From: Microbacterium testaceum
GTDB lineage: Bacteria > Actinomycetota > Actinomycetes > Actinomycetales > Microbacteriaceae
Assembly (NCBI RefSeq): GCF_001476655.1
Contig: NZ_LDRT01000019.1
Coordinates: 1 to 64,000 of the forward strand
DNA: 64,000 nucleotides
Direction: 5' to 3'
Shown in pieces: positions 27,791 through 40,987 of this stretch (its first letter is position 1; every line of letters begins with the position of its first letter). Made by a program: the position numbers and the translations under genes. The notes beneath the pieces are model-generated. The model was not told the origin of the DNA, ran no database searches, and was given only the letters and a program-made list of their open reading frames with translations.

Positions 27791-28543
27791 ATGCACGTGG
27801 ACCTCAACGCCGACCTCGGCGAGACGGTGGACGGGATGCCGACCGCCGACGACGAGGCGATGTTCGCCCTCGTGTCCAGCGCCAACGTCGCCTGCGGCGG
27901 CCACGCGGGTGATGCCGCGTCGATGCGCGAGGCGGTCGAGCGCGCCGCGCGCTTCGGCGTCGCCGTCGGCGCGCACCCCTCGTATGACGACAGGGCGAAC
28001 TTCGGGCGGATCCGTCGCCATCCGGCCGCCGCCGATCTTCGCGCGAGCGTTGCCGTCCAGCTCTCCGCGCTCGTGGACGCGGGCGCCGACCTGCGGTACG
28101 TGAAGCCGCACGGCGCGCTCTATCACGCCGTCCGCGACGATCCTGAGCAGGCGCGGGCGGTCATCGACGCGATCTCCGACCTGTCCGCGCTCCTCGGCCG
28201 GGCCCTCCCGGTCCTCGGGCTCCGGGGCGCGGTCGCCGAGGCCGCAGCCTCCGCGGGGCTGCCCTTCGTGCACGAGGCGTTCCTGGATCGCGGCTACACG
28301 GCCCACGGCGCTCTCGTGCCGCGCGGTGAGCCCGGCGACCTCGTCGACGATCCGGCCCGCGTCGCGGAGCGTGCGCTGCGCCTCGTACGAGACGGTGACG
28401 TCGATGCCGTCGACGGCACGCGCATCGCCGTCGAGGCCGCCTCGCTCTGCCTGCACGGCGACACCCCCTCGGCCGTCTCGATGGCACGGGCCGTGCGCGC
28501 CGCCCTCGACGACGCCGGTGTCGAGGTGCGCGCGCCGTGGTGA
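27791..28543 (+). CDS. pxpA: 5-oxoprolinase subunit A
   Basis: This is a 250-residue member of the LamB/YcsF family, the A subunit of the prokaryotic ATP-dependent 5-oxoprolinase PxpABC. That enzyme opens 5-oxo-L-proline (pyroglutamate) to L-glutamate and so removes a damage product of glutamine and glutamate. Family hallmarks are the N-terminal DLNADLGE, SSANVACGGHAGD, GAHPSYDD, and YVKPHGALYHA. Its stop overlaps the start of the PxpB-PxpC fusion gene, so all three subunits come from one transcript in fixed order. Confidence 0.95.
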   Translation: MHVDLNADLGETVDGMPTADDEAMFALVSSANVACGGHAGDAASMREAVERAARFGVAVGAHPSYDDRANFGRIRRHPAAADLRASVAVQLSALVDAGADLRYVKPHGALYHAVRDDPEQARAVIDAISDLSALLGRALPVLGLRGAVAEAAASAGLPFVHEAFLDRGYTAHGALVPRGEPGDLVDDPARVAERALRLVRDGDVDAVDGTRIAVEAASLCLHGDTPSAVSMARAVRAALDDAGVEVRAPW

Positions 28544-30180
28544 CGCTGCTCCCGATGGGGGAGCGCGCCATCCTCGTCGAGGTCGCGGACCTCGCCGCCG
28601 TCCTCGAGCTGCACGCGGCGCTCGCCGCGGATCCTCCCGCCGGTGTCGCCGACCTCGTCCCCGCCGCGCGCACCGTGCTCGTCGGGTTCGACCCCTCGCG
28701 CATCCCCGCCGACGCGGTCCGCTCCTGGATCACCGCCGCCGCGCACCGGACTCCGGATGCCGTCGCCTCGGGGCCTCTCGTCGAGCTCCGGCTGCGCTAC
28801 GACGGCGCCGACCTCGAGTCGACCGCCGAACTCCTCGGCATTCGGGTCGCGGACCTCATCGCCCGACACTCCGCCTCCGGATGGACCGTGGCCTTCTCCG
28901 GCTTCGCCCCGGGTTTCGGCTATCTCGTGAGCGATGACTGGCCGTTCGACGTGCCACGTCTCGCCCAGCCGCGCACCCGCGTACCGACGGGCGCGGTCGG
29001 CCTGGCCGGGGAGTTCAGCGGCGCGTACCCCCGCGAGACCCCGGGCGGCTGGCGGCTGATCGGCACGACCGACGCGGTCCTGTTCGATCCGGATGCCGCC
29101 GACCCGGTGCTTCTTCCCCCGCGGGCACGCGTGCGTTTCGCGCCGCAGCGCTCGCGTCTCACCGCCGCCTCGGTGCCCGCCTCGGTGCCCGCCGCGGTGG
29201 TTCGGGCGTCGCCCCCTTCCGGGCGGGACTCCGAGGTCCCTGAGCCAGGGCCCCGCACCCGTCCCGAGAACGGAGGAGACGCGCGCAGCGGAGGACCGGC
29301 GGCCGCCGATGTCTCCTCCCGTCCCGCCCCCGTCCTCTGCGTCCTCACCCCCGGCGGATTCACGACCGTCCAAGATCTCGGCCGCTCCGGCCGCGCGGCC
29401 CTCGGCGTCGCCCGGTCGGGGGCCCTCGATCGCACCGCGCTGCGCGTCGCCAATCGCCTGGTCGGCAATACCGAGGATGCCGCGGGCCTCGAGATCACGC
29501 TCGGCGGCTTCCGCGCGCGAGCCGAGGTCGACGCGTGGGTGTGCGTGACCGGCGCGCTCGCGGAACTGCGCGTCGACGGGCGGGCCCGCGACCTCTACGC
29601 CCCCGTCCTGGTCCCCGCCGGTGCCGAGCTGTCGATCGCGGCCCCGATCGCCGGACTCCGCTCGTACCTGGCGCTGCGGGGCGGGATCGTCGCGCCGGCC
29701 TCGTTGGGCTCGCGCTCCCGCGACGTTCTGGCGGGCCTCGGCCCCGCGCCCTTGCGTGCCGGCGACGTCCTGGATGCCGGGGTCCCGTCATCCGGTGTTC
29801 CGGTCATCGACGTCTTCCCCTTCTCGGTCCCACCGGCCCTCGTCGACGTGGCCGTCGCCCCCGGTCCCCGCACGGACTGGTTCGCCCCCGGGGCGGTGTC
29901 GACGCTCGTGGGGACGGAGTGGGAGGTGTCCACGCAGGCCGATCGTGTCGGCATCCGGCTCGAGGGGCCCGAGTTGCCGCGGCTGCGCGTGGGCGAACTC
30001 CCGAGCGAGGGCATGCGCCCCGGGGCGATCCAGGTTCCCCCGCACGGGCGACCGGTCGTGCTGCTCGCCGACGGTCCCGTCACCGGCGGATACCCCGTGA
30101 TCGGGCTGGTGAGGGATGCCGACCTCGATGCGCTGGCGCAGGTGCGGCCCGGTGATCGCGTGCGATTCCGGCGCGTCTGA
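28537..30180 (+). CDS. 5-oxoprolinase subunits B and C fused
   Basis: This 547-residue protein joins PxpB and PxpC. Residues 1-205 are the PxpB/KipI (CT_C_D) half: LPMGERAILVEV, GFAPGFGYL, and PRLAQPRTRVPTGAVGLAG. A Ser/Pro/Arg-rich linker of about 50 residues follows. From about residue 267 comes the PxpC/KipA (CT_A_B) half: VLTPGGFTTVQDLGRSG, GALDRTALRVANRLVGN, and SEGMRPGAIQVPPHGRPVVLLADGPVTGGYPV. The two halves form a complex with PxpA; fusion would fix their 1:1 ratio. The GTG at 28537 (or GTG 28540) overlaps the pxpA stop. In Bacillus, related KipI/KipA proteins were first described as regulators of sporulation kinase KinA, which is not relevant here. Confidence 0.93.
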   Translation: MVTLLPMGERAILVEVADLAAVLELHAALAADPPAGVADLVPAARTVLVGFDPSRIPADAVRSWITAAAHRTPDAVASGPLVELRLRYDGADLESTAELLGIRVADLIARHSASGWTVAFSGFAPGFGYLVSDDWPFDVPRLAQPRTRVPTGAVGLAGEFSGAYPRETPGGWRLIGTTDAVLFDPDAADPVLLPPRARVRFAPQRSRLTAASVPASVPAAVVRASPPSGRDSEVPEPGPRTRPENGGDARSGGPAAADVSSRPAPVLCVLTPGGFTTVQDLGRSGRAALGVARSGALDRTALRVANRLVGNTEDAAGLEITLGGFRARAEVDAWVCVTGALAELRVDGRARDLYAPVLVPAGAELSIAAPIAGLRSYLALRGGIVAPASLGSRSRDVLAGLGPAPLRAGDVLDAGVPSSGVPVIDVFPFSVPPALVDVAVAPGPRTDWFAPGAVSTLVGTEWEVSTQADRVGIRLEGPELPRLRVGELPSEGMRPGAIQVPPHGRPVVLLADGPVTGGYPVIGLVRDADLDALAQVRPGDRVRFRRV

Positions 30181-30255
30181 CGCCGCCCGGAGAGGGAATG
30201 CTCGACGGGCGCACGCGGTTATACCGCAGGTCCGCAAACGCGTCAAGAATTGGAC

Positions 30256-30284
30256 TGGACACGGCGAGTCCTCCCGCGTATGCT
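30256..30284 (+). promoter_or_regulatory. Candidate sigma-70 type promoter of rpoBC
   Basis: The -35 box TGGACA (30256-30261, 5 of 6 consensus bases) is separated by 17 bp from the -10 box TATGCT (30279-30284, 4 of 6). Transcription would begin near 30291, leaving a leader of about 160 nt before the TTG start of rpoB. A small perfect palindrome, GCGGTTATACCGC, lies just upstream at 30215-30227. Confidence 0.6.
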
Positions 30285-30452
30285 TGGACTTTGCGCTCCT
30301 CGATTCCCCCTGCCCTCATATGGTGGTCGGCTGAGCCTGTCCGTCCCCGCTTCACCGCGGTGTGTGACGAGCAGGTTATCGGGGCAGGAACGCACTCCAC
30401 CTGACGACAAGGAATCACGAGCCCCTCGCCCGGGCTTCTGGAGGTTATTCCC

Positions 30453-33947
<3,495 letters not shown>

Positions 33948-34003
33948 GCTCCCAGCTCAGCGACCCAGCTCAGATTTCAGAGAATTCCGACACAGGAGAA
34001 CCA

Positions 34004-37000
34004 GTGCTCGAATCAACCACTTTCGATCAGATCCGTATCGGTCTGGCCACCGCCGACGACATCCGTCGTTGGTCCTTCGGTGAGGTCAAGAAGCCCGAGA
34101 CGATCAACTACCGCACGCTGAAGCCCGAGAAGGACGGCCTCTTCGGCGAGCAGATCTTCGGGCCCTCCCGCGACTGGGAGTGCGCCTGCGGAAAGTACAA
34201 GCGCGTGCGCTTCAAGGGCATCGTCTGCGAGCGCTGCGGCGTCGAGGTCACCAAGAGCTCGGTCCGCCGTGAGCGCATGGGCCACATCGAGCTCGCCGCG
34301 CCCGTCACGCACATCTGGTACTTCAAGGGCGTGCCCTCGCGCCTGGGCTACCTGCTCGACATGGCGCCGAAGGACCTCGAGAAGGTCATCTACTTCGCCG
34401 CCTACATGGTGATCTCGGTCGACGAGGATGCTCGTCACCGCGACCTCGCCACGCAGGAGAACAACATCCGTCTCGAGCTGAAGACGCTCGGCGACCGCCG
34501 CGATGCCCGCATCGCCGCGCGCCTGGCCAAGCTCGAGGAGGAGCTCGCCGCCCTCGAGGCGGAGGGCGCCAAGGCCGACCAGAAGAAGAAGGTCAAGGAC
34601 GCCGCCGAGAAGGACATGACGGCCGCCCGCAAGAACGCGGACGAGCAGATCGCCAAGCTCGAGCGCGTGTGGGAGGACTTCCGCACGCTCGAGGTCGGCG
34701 CCCTCAAGCCCGAGGACGACGTCTTCCACGAGCTCCAGGACCGGTTCGGTCAGTACTTCGAGGCCCACATGGGCGCCGAGTCGATCAAGCGCCGTCTCGA
34801 GACCTTCGACCTGCAGGCCGAGGCCGACAGCCTCCACCTGCAGATCTCCGAGGGCAAGGGCCAGCGCAAGATCCGTGCGATCAAGCGCCTGAAGGTCGTC
34901 AACTCGTTCCTGCAGACCGGCATGAGCCCGGCCTCGATGGTGCTCGACGTCGTTCCGGTGATCCCGCCGGAGCTTCGCCCGATGGTCCAGCTCGACGGTG
35001 GCCGCTTCGCGACCAGCGACCTGAACGACCTCTACCGTCGTGTGATCAACCGCAACAACCGCCTCCGTCGCCTGATCGACCTCGGTGCCCCCGAGATCAT
35101 CGTGAACAACGAGAAGCGCATGCTGCAGGAGGCCGTCGACGCCCTGTTCGACAACGGCCGCCGTGGCCGCCCCGTCACCGGTACCGGCAACCGCGCCCTG
35201 AAGTCCCTGAGCGACATGCTCAAGGGAAAGCAGGGTCGCTTCCGCCAGAACCTGCTCGGAAAGCGCGTCGACTACTCGGGTCGTTCGGTCATCATCGTCG
35301 GACCCCAGCTCAAGCTCCACCAGTGCGGTCTGCCCAAGCAGATGGCGCTCGAGCTGTTCAAGCCGTTCGTGATCAAGCGCCTGATCGACCTCGGTCACTC
35401 GCAGAACATCAAGGCCGCCAAGCGCGCCGTCGAGCGCTACCGTCCCGAGGTCTGGGACGTGCTCGAAGAGATCATCCGCGAGCGCCCCGTGCTGCTGAAC
35501 CGTGCACCCACCCTGCACCGTCTCGGCATCCAGGCGTTCGAGCCCCAGCTCGTCGAGGGCAAGGCGATCCAGCTGCACCCGCTCGTCTGCGCGGCGTTCA
35601 ACGCCGACTTCGACGGTGACCAGATGGCCGTCCACCTGCCGCTGTCGGTCGAGGCTCAGGCCGAGGCTCGCGTGCTCATGCTCGCCTCGAACAACATCCT
35701 GAAGCCGTCGGACGGCCGCCCGGTCACCCTGCCCTCGCAAGACATGATCATCGGCCTCCACCACCTGACCACCCTCAAGGAGGGTGCGATCGGTGAGGGT
35801 CGTGCGTTCGGTTCCGTGGGCGAGGCGATCCTGGCCAAGGACGAGGGCACCCTCGACCTGCAGGCCAAGGCGCGCATCCGCATCCCCGGCCTGACGTTCC
35901 TCGAGGGCCAGGCGCCCGAGGGCTACGACAAGCACGGCCTCGTCGACGCGTCGCTCGGTCAGGCGATCTTCAACGCCACGCTCCCGAAGGGCTACCCGTT
36001 CGTCCGCGAGCAGGCCGACAAGGGCAAGCTGTCGCAGATCGTCAACAAGCTGGCCGAGGAGTACCCCAAGGTCGAGGTCGCGGCATCGCTCGACCGGATC
36101 AAGGACGCCGGCTTCTACTGGGCCACCCGCTCGGGTGTCACGGTGGCGCTGAGCGACATCCTCACCCCGCCGAACAAGGCCGAGATCGTGGGCGGCTACG
36201 AGAAGCAGGCCGCGAAGGTCCAGGCGCAGTACGAGAAGGGTCTCACCACCGACGCCGAGCGTCGTCAGGAGCTCATCAAGATCTGGACCGAGGCCACCGA
36301 CGAGGTCCAGAAGGCGATGCGGGACAACTTCCCCGCCGACAACACCATCAACCGCATGGTCTCGTCGGGCGCCCGTGGTAACTGGCTGCAGATCCGCAAC
36401 ATCGCGGGTATGCGTGGTCTGGTGAACAACCCCAAGGGTGAGATCATCCCGCGTCCGATCATCTCCTCGTACCGCGAGGGTCTGTCGGTCGCCGAGTACT
36501 TCATCGCGACGCACGGTGCCCGTAAGGGTCTGGCCGACACGGCCCTCCGTACGGCCGACTCGGGGTACCTGACGCGTCGTCTGGTGGACGTCTCGCAGGA
36601 CGTCATCATCCGCGAAGAGGACTGCGGCACGTCGAAGGGCCTCGAGCTCCCGATCGCCGCTGTCGACTCGAGCGGTGTGCTGGTGAAGGACGCGAACGTC
36701 GAGAACTCGGTGTTCGCCCGTACGCTCGCGACCGCCGCGGTCGACGCTCAGGGCACCGTCCTGGCCGAGGCCGGCGACGACGTGGGCGACGTGCTCATCG
36801 ACAAGCTGGTCGCGGGCGGCATCGAGTCCATCAAGGTCCGCTCCGTGCTGACCTGCGACTCCGCCGTCGGTGTCTGCGCGAAGTGCTACGGCCGTTCGCT
36901 GGCCACCGGCAAGATCGTGGACATCGGTGAGGCCGTCGGCATCATCGCCGCCCAGTCCATCGGTGAGCCCGGTACCCAGCTGACGATGCGTACCTTCCAC

Positions 37001-37879
37001 ACCGGTGGTTCCGCGTCGGCCGACGACATCACGCAGGGTCTGCCCCGTGTGCAGGAGCTCTTCGAGGCGCGTACCCCCAAGGGCGCATCGCCCATCGCCG
37101 AGGCCGACGGCCGCATCACGATCGACGAGACCGAGAAGGCCAAGAAGGTCATCCTCACGCCCGACAACGGCGACGAGCCCGTGGTCTACCCCGTCCTGAA
37201 GCGTGCGACGCTCCTGGTCGAGGACGGCCAGCACGTCACCGTGGGCGAGCCCCTCCAGGTCGGAACGCTCGACCCCAAGGAGGTCATGCGCGTGCAGGGT
37301 GCCCGCGAGGTGCAGAAGTACCTCGTGAACGGCGTCCAGGGCGTGTACCGCTCGCAGGGTGTGCCGATCCACGACAAGCACATCGAGGTCATCGTGCGCC
37401 AGATGCTGCGCAAGGTCACCGTCGTCGACCACGGCGACACCGACCTGCTCCCGGGTGAGCTCGTCGACTTCAAGCGGTACCAGAACATCAACCGCGAGAC
37501 GGTCGGCGAGGGCAAGCGCCCCGCGTCGGGTCGTCCCGAGCTGATGGGTATCACGAAGGCGTCGCTCGCGACGGAGTCGTGGCTGTCCGCCGCGTCGTTC
37601 CAGGAAACCACCCGCGTCCTGACGCAGGCGGCCATGGAGGGCAAGAGCGACCCGCTCGTCGGCCTCAAGGAGAACGTCATCATCGGAAAGCTCATCCCCG
37701 CGGGGACGGGCCTGTCGAAGTACCGCAACGTCACCGTCGAGGCGACGGAAGAGGCCAAGAGCGAGCGGTACCCCAACCGCATCTTCGCCTCGGACGGCGC
37801 GTACTCCGACGCCGACCTGAGCTACGTCGACTTCGACAGCTTCACGACGGACGACTTCACGCCCGGTAGCTACAACTAA
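34004..37879 (+). CDS. rpoC: DNA-directed RNA polymerase subunit beta'
   Basis: This is the 1291-residue beta' subunit. The N-terminal zinc site CACGKYK...CERCGVE is near residues 60-78. The catalytic magnesium loop [15 protein letters not shown] is near residue 535. The bridge-helix region follows [29 protein letters not shown], and the second zinc site is [15 protein letters not shown]. The start is GTG at 34004 after AGGAGAA. The length is normal for actinobacteria. The gene ends at a strong hairpin terminator (37896-37927). The long frame that stays open on the opposite strand is a by-product of high GC and codon bias. Confidence 0.98.
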   Translation: MLESTTFDQIRIGLATADDIRRWSFGEVKKPETINYRTLKPEKDGLFGEQIFGPSRDWECACGKYKRVRFKGIVCERCGVEVTKSSVRRERMGHIELAAPVTHIWYFKGVPSRLGYLLDMAPKDLEKVIYFAAYMVISVDEDARHRDLATQENNIRLELKTLGDRRDARIAARLAKLEEELAALEAEGAKADQKKKVKDAAEKDMTAARKNADEQIAKLERVWEDFRTLEVGALKPEDDVFHELQDRFGQYFEAHMGAESIKRRLETFDLQAEADSLHLQISEGKGQRKIRAIKRLKVVNSFLQTGMSPASMVLDVVPVIPPELRPMVQLDGGRFATSDLNDLYRRVINRNNRLRRLIDLGAPEIIVNNEKRMLQEAVDALFDNGRRGRPVTGTGNRALKSLSDMLKGKQGRFRQNLLGKRVDYSGRSVIIVGPQLKLHQCGLPKQMALELFKPFVIKRLIDLGHSQNIKAAKRAVERYRPEVWDVLEEIIRERPVLLNRAPTLHRLGIQAFEPQLVEGKAIQLHPLVCAAFNADFDGDQMAVHLPLSVEAQAEARVLMLASNNILKPSDGRPVTLPSQDMIIGLHHLTTLKEGAIGEGRAFGSVGEAILAKDEGTLDLQAKARIRIPGLTFLEGQAPEGYDKHGLVDASLGQAIFNATLPKGYPFVREQADKGKLSQIVNKLAEEYPKVEVAASLDRIKDAGFYWATRSGVTVALSDILTPPNKAEIVGGYEKQAAKVQAQYEKGLTTDAERRQELIKIWTEATDEVQKAMRDNFPADNTINRMVSSGARGNWLQIRNIAGMRGLVNNPKGEIIPRPIISSYREGLSVAEYFIATHGARKGLADTALRTADSGYLTRRLVDVSQDVIIREEDCGTSKGLELPIAAVDSSGVLVKDANVENSVFARTLATAAVDAQGTVLAEAGDDVGDVLIDKLVAGGIESIKVRSVLTCDSAVGVCAKCYGRSLATGKIVDIGEAVGIIAAQSIGEPGTQLTMRTFHTGGSASADDITQGLPRVQELFEARTPKGASPIAEADGRITIDETEKAKKVILTPDNGDEPVVYPVLKRATLLVEDGQHVTVGEPLQVGTLDPKEVMRVQGAREVQKYLVNGVQGVYRSQGVPIHDKHIEVIVRQMLRKVTVVDHGDTDLLPGELVDFKRYQNINRETVGEGKRPASGRPELMGITKASLATESWLSAASFQETTRVLTQAAMEGKSDPLVGLKENVIIGKLIPAGTGLSKYRNVTVEATEEAKSERYPNRIFASDGAYSDADLSYVDFDSFTTDDFTPGSYN

Positions 37880-37895
37880 GGGATCCGCTCCCGAA

Positions 37896-37927
37896 CGAAG
37901 GCCCTCGGCTCCTGCCGAGGGCCTTCG
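37896..37927 (+). terminator. Intrinsic terminator of rpoBC
   Basis: A perfect 14-bp hairpin (arms 37896-37909 and 37914-37927, core AAGGCCCTCGGC) with the four-base loop TCCT begins 17 bp after the rpoC stop. There is no T-run, as usual in this group. Confidence 0.88.
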
Positions 37928-38028
37928 TCGTGTCCGCCTGGTTTCAGCGACGCGACGTCTCGCCTTCGCGGCGTGTCGTGGGCGCGGCGGGTCGGGGCAG
38001 TGCGCATACCGTGGACGGGGAGGAACGG

Positions 38029-38649
38029 ATGGCACGAGTCGGTGGTCGGAACGCGTGGATCGCGTGGCCCGCGGGGATCGTCTGCACCGTCGTGGTCGCC
38101 GTTCTCGTCGTTCTCGCGCTGCCCGGTATCCCCGGCGCCGTGACCTTCGTGGGCGACACGCTGCGCGCGGCGCGAACGGCTCCGACGGCCACCCCCGAAC
38201 CCTCTCCGACGCCCGCGGCGACCTGCGGCGAGCTGTACACCCCGGAGCTGTGGTCGTCGCTGGTGTGGTCGCGAGACAACCTGCTCACCCAGCGTCGGAC
38301 GCCCGCTGCCTCCACGCCCGAGGCCGTGGCGGCATCCGGAGCGACGGTCGTCGTCACCTGCCACTGGCGCGGTCGCCCGGGTCAGTCCCTCGAGACGACG
38401 GTGTCCACCGTCACCCCCGAGGGCGCCGCGGCGGTGCAGGCGACCCTGTCGTCGCAGGGCTTCGGATGCCAGGTCTCCGGCGCCACCACCCACTGCGAGC
38501 GGACAACGGGCGGTGTCGTCGAGGTCCACGACCTGCGCGGAGACCGCTGGGTGTCGTCGACCCTCACGAACTGGACGCCGGACGGCTACGCCGCGGTCGT
38601 GGCATCCCGCGCTTTCGGCGAGGAGCCGGTCAGCCGAAGATCGACGTGA
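38029..38649 (+). CDS. Membrane-anchored protein of unknown function, paralogue of the next gene
   Basis: This is a 206-residue protein with an uncleaved N-terminal membrane anchor (about residues 12-36, WPAGIVCTVVVAVLVVLAL). A Thr/Pro-rich spacer (TAPTATPEPSPTPAATC) then leads to an exported domain with four cysteines. That domain shares its layout with the convergent gene product: Cys just after the spacer, a C-x-W strand (VVTCHWRGRPGQ), then GFGCQVSG..THCE near the end and a closing NWTPDGYAAVVASRAFG. The matching spacing suggests two disulfides. The ATG at 38029, with AGGAA upstream, is the start of the anchor. The last 20 bp overlap the 3' end of the convergent paralogue. Confidence 0.78.
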   Translation: MARVGGRNAWIAWPAGIVCTVVVAVLVVLALPGIPGAVTFVGDTLRAARTAPTATPEPSPTPAATCGELYTPELWSSLVWSRDNLLTQRRTPAASTPEAVAASGATVVVTCHWRGRPGQSLETTVSTVTPEGAAAVQATLSSQGFGCQVSGATTHCERTTGGVVEVHDLRGDRWVSSTLTNWTPDGYAAVVASRAFGEEPVSRRST

Positions 38650-39223
38650 TGATGCTCGCGGTGTACCCGGTCGGCGCGAGGTTGGAGTACTGCGTGTCGA
38701 TGAGGACGTCGTCGCGATAGAACAGCGTGCGTCCGTCGTTGACCGGGTACTTGTCGTTGATCCAGGTCTTCTCGCACCGCGTGCCGTCGTCGGGGGTGTA
38801 GCAGCTGAACCCCTGCGTGGCGACGAGTTCGTTGAGCATGTCGAGGGCGGGCCCGCGATCGATGCGGGTGATGCGCGTCTGCAGCTGCGTCGTGTCGGCG
38901 CTCGGATCGCGCCAGACGCAGATGAGCGAGCCGTCGGACTGCGGACCGGACGGGCCGACGGACGGGTCGTTCAGGGGGACGGATGCCAATTGGGCCTGCA
39001 CGTCGGCCGAGAGCATCGCGCGACAGTCGGTGGGGATCGCCACCGGGGCGACCGTCGGGGTGATGGTCGGAATCGGGGTCGCGGTCGGCACCACGGTCGA
39101 TTCCGTCGGGGACGACGTGGGCGCGGCCGAGCCCTCGCCCTCGGGCGCGCAGGCGGCCAGCGCCAGCACCGCCGCCACCGCGAAGAGCGCGGCGCCGGCA
39201 GGACGAATCACGCGACGGGGCAT
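38630..39223 (-). CDS. Exported lipoprotein of unknown function, paralogue of the preceding gene
   Basis: The 197-residue precursor has a lipoprotein signal peptide ending LALAAC (Cys near residue 25), then a Ser/Thr/Pro-rich spacer and a domain with four cysteines: TDCRAML, LICVWRDPSADT, GFSCYTPDDGTRCEKTW. It closes NLAPTGYTASIITSIFG, aligning with NWTPDGYAAVVASRAFG of the opposite-strand neighbour. The two genes are therefore diverged copies, one lipid-anchored and one held by a membrane helix, in tail-to-tail orientation with a 20-bp overlap. No known family is recognised. An exposed, disulfide-stabilised location outside the membrane is likely. Confidence 0.8.
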   Translation of the reverse strand: MPRRVIRPAGAALFAVAAVLALAACAPEGEGSAAPTSSPTESTVVPTATPIPTITPTVAPVAIPTDCRAMLSADVQAQLASVPLNDPSVGPSGPQSDGSLICVWRDPSADTTQLQTRITRIDRGPALDMLNELVATQGFSCYTPDDGTRCEKTWINDKYPVNDGRTLFYRDDVLIDTQYSNLAPTGYTASIITSIFG

Positions 39224-39348
39224 GCAGACACCCTAGATGCCCCCACCGACACGGTCGAGACCGACACACGACGGCACGCCTCCGCGGCGCGGGGTAATGC
39301 GCGGGTTAGCCTGGCGCCGCAGATACTTGCGCGCGTGAGGAGACCCCG

Positions 39349-40404
39349 ATGAGCGACCCCCAGTCGTACGGAAACCCCGTCGACGAGCCCAAAGAAGAGG
39401 CGCACGACGTGGTGGGGCAGGCCCACGAGGGGCTCGCCGACGCCGAGGCCGCCCAGCGCGATGCCGTCGACCCCGCCGAGGCCGCCGCCGCATGGGACGA
39501 GCGCGAGCGGGAACACCCCGTCGCGACCACGTCGGCACCCACCCAGGCGGCCGTGCACGATGCGTCGCCCGTCGCCCCCGCGGCGGCCACCGACCTCGAC
39601 GACGAGGACGCCCGCTGGGCCGCGTACGCCGCCTCGGCGGAGCCCGAGGCCTCGACGAGCGCCGCCGCCACGGACGCGCACACGCAGCGCTACGACGTCA
39701 CGTCCGGCACCGCCACGGCCGTCGCCGCCGGTGCCGCAGCCGGGGGAGCGTCCTCGACCCCGGTGGCATCCACGACCGCGTACGACACTCGTGCGTCCGA
39801 CGCCCCCGCGGCGACCTCGCCGAACGCGTACGCGAACCAGCCCATCTTCGTGCAGGCCCCCGAAGCCCCCCGCCCGCGGGGCAACCGTGGCGCGGCAGGG
39901 GCGATCGGCCTTCTCGCCGCGCTCTGCTTCGCCGTCCTCTACCTCGCCGCGACGCTCGGTCTGCGCCTGCTGACGGGTGACGTCCAGGTGTCGGGGCTGG
40001 CGAACGCCGCCCTGTCCGCCCTGGCCACCTGGGGTCTGTGGGTACCGACCGTGGCCTTCTACCTCGGTTTCTGGTTCCTCGGCGCCCTGATCAACCGCGG
40101 TCGGTGGGGACACTGGGTGGTCTGGGGTCTGCTCGTGGGCGTCATCGCGTGGGGCGGACACCTCCTGGGCGCCCTCTTCGCCGCGCCGTTCTGGATGCTG
40201 ACCGCTCGCGAGGGCGTCGACCTTCTCGGCGACAACGTCCTGGCCCCGCTCGCGATCGTCGCCTTCGTGCTCGGGCGCGAGCTCACGATCTGGTTCGGCG
40301 CCTGGGTCGCCCGCCGCGGACGCCGGGTCTCGGAGCTGAACGACGAGGCTCAGCGCGAGTACGAGCGCACCCTCGAAGCCGGCCCGCAGGTCGCCGTCGT
40401 CTGA
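39349..40404 (+). CDS. Membrane protein with long disordered N-terminus
   Basis: This is a 351-residue protein. Residues 1-175 are almost entirely Ala, Asp, Glu, Thr and Pro with no folded pattern, and are acidic and probably cytosolic. About four membrane segments follow from residue 182 (GAAGAIGLLAALCFAVLYLAATLGL, then WVPTVAFYLGFWFLGALI, GHWVVWGLLVGVIAWGGHLLGALF and LAPLAIVAFVLGRELTIWFG), ending in a basic tail. No family is recognised. GGAGA lies just before the ATG. It is divergent from the lipoprotein gene and 10 bp upstream of the next membrane protein gene, probably co-transcribed. Confidence 0.75.
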   Translation: MSDPQSYGNPVDEPKEEAHDVVGQAHEGLADAEAAQRDAVDPAEAAAAWDEREREHPVATTSAPTQAAVHDASPVAPAAATDLDDEDARWAAYAASAEPEASTSAAATDAHTQRYDVTSGTATAVAAGAAAGGASSTPVASTTAYDTRASDAPAATSPNAYANQPIFVQAPEAPRPRGNRGAAGAIGLLAALCFAVLYLAATLGLRLLTGDVQVSGLANAALSALATWGLWVPTVAFYLGFWFLGALINRGRWGHWVVWGLLVGVIAWGGHLLGALFAAPFWMLTAREGVDLLGDNVLAPLAIVAFVLGRELTIWFGAWVARRGRRVSELNDEAQREYERTLEAGPQVAVV

Positions 40405-40414
40405 ACGGGATGCC

Positions 40415-40900
40415 ATGACCGATGCGTCGCGACCGGCGGGGGTGACCCCGCCGGTCGCCGTCGTTTTCGCGACCGTGACTTTCGTGGCTCTCGCCATCGG
40501 GGGACTCGGGGTCGCGAGCCTCGTCTTCGACAGTGACGTGATTCCGGTGACGGGTCTCGGCCCCGTTCCGGGGGTGCTGGGCCTCGCGGTCGCAACGGCG
40601 TCGTTCTCCGGCATCCTGTTCTGGGGGCTCCGGGCGGTCCCGCCGGGGTACCTCACCGCGGTCCCCTGCGCCCTCGGGGTGTTCGTGGGGGAGCTCGCGG
40701 GAATCGTCGTCGGGGGTCTGGTGAGCGGGGCGGATCCGGCCCGGGCCGTCGCCGCGGCCGGTGAGGTGGCCCTCGGGTGGCCGGGAGCGGTGCTGGCGGT
40801 CGCCGGGCTGTTGTCGGGGCTCTTCGGGGTGTTCCTCGCACGGGTGCGAGCCGAACGGCCCCGGTGGACCTGGGAGGACGAGGACGACGACGGTCGGTGA
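40415..40900 (+). CDS. Small integral membrane protein of unknown function
   Basis: The product is 161 residues with four predicted membrane segments: PPVAVVFATVTFVALAIGGLG, VLGLAVATASFSGILFWGL, YLTAVPCALGVFVGELAGIVVGGL, and a last one ending SGLFGVFLARV. A short acidic cytosolic tail (WTWEDEDDD) follows. It starts 10 bp after the preceding membrane-protein gene, so they are likely one transcript. The function is unknown. Confidence 0.75.
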   Translation: MTDASRPAGVTPPVAVVFATVTFVALAIGGLGVASLVFDSDVIPVTGLGPVPGVLGLAVATASFSGILFWGLRAVPPGYLTAVPCALGVFVGELAGIVVGGLVSGADPARAVAAAGEVALGWPGAVLAVAGLLSGLFGVFLARVRAERPRWTWEDEDDDGR

Positions 40901-40987
40901 TCGTCCCGCTCGGTCGTGGCGTGCGGTCATGACGCGCGGGAACGCGCGGATCCCCGTTGCCCGGGCGTGTCGGGCTAGCGTAGGGGT

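Noticed and set aside
34013-38035. Reading frame of 1340 codons on the - strand across rpoC
   Set aside because: It mirrors the codon bias of rpoC and shows no protein motif.
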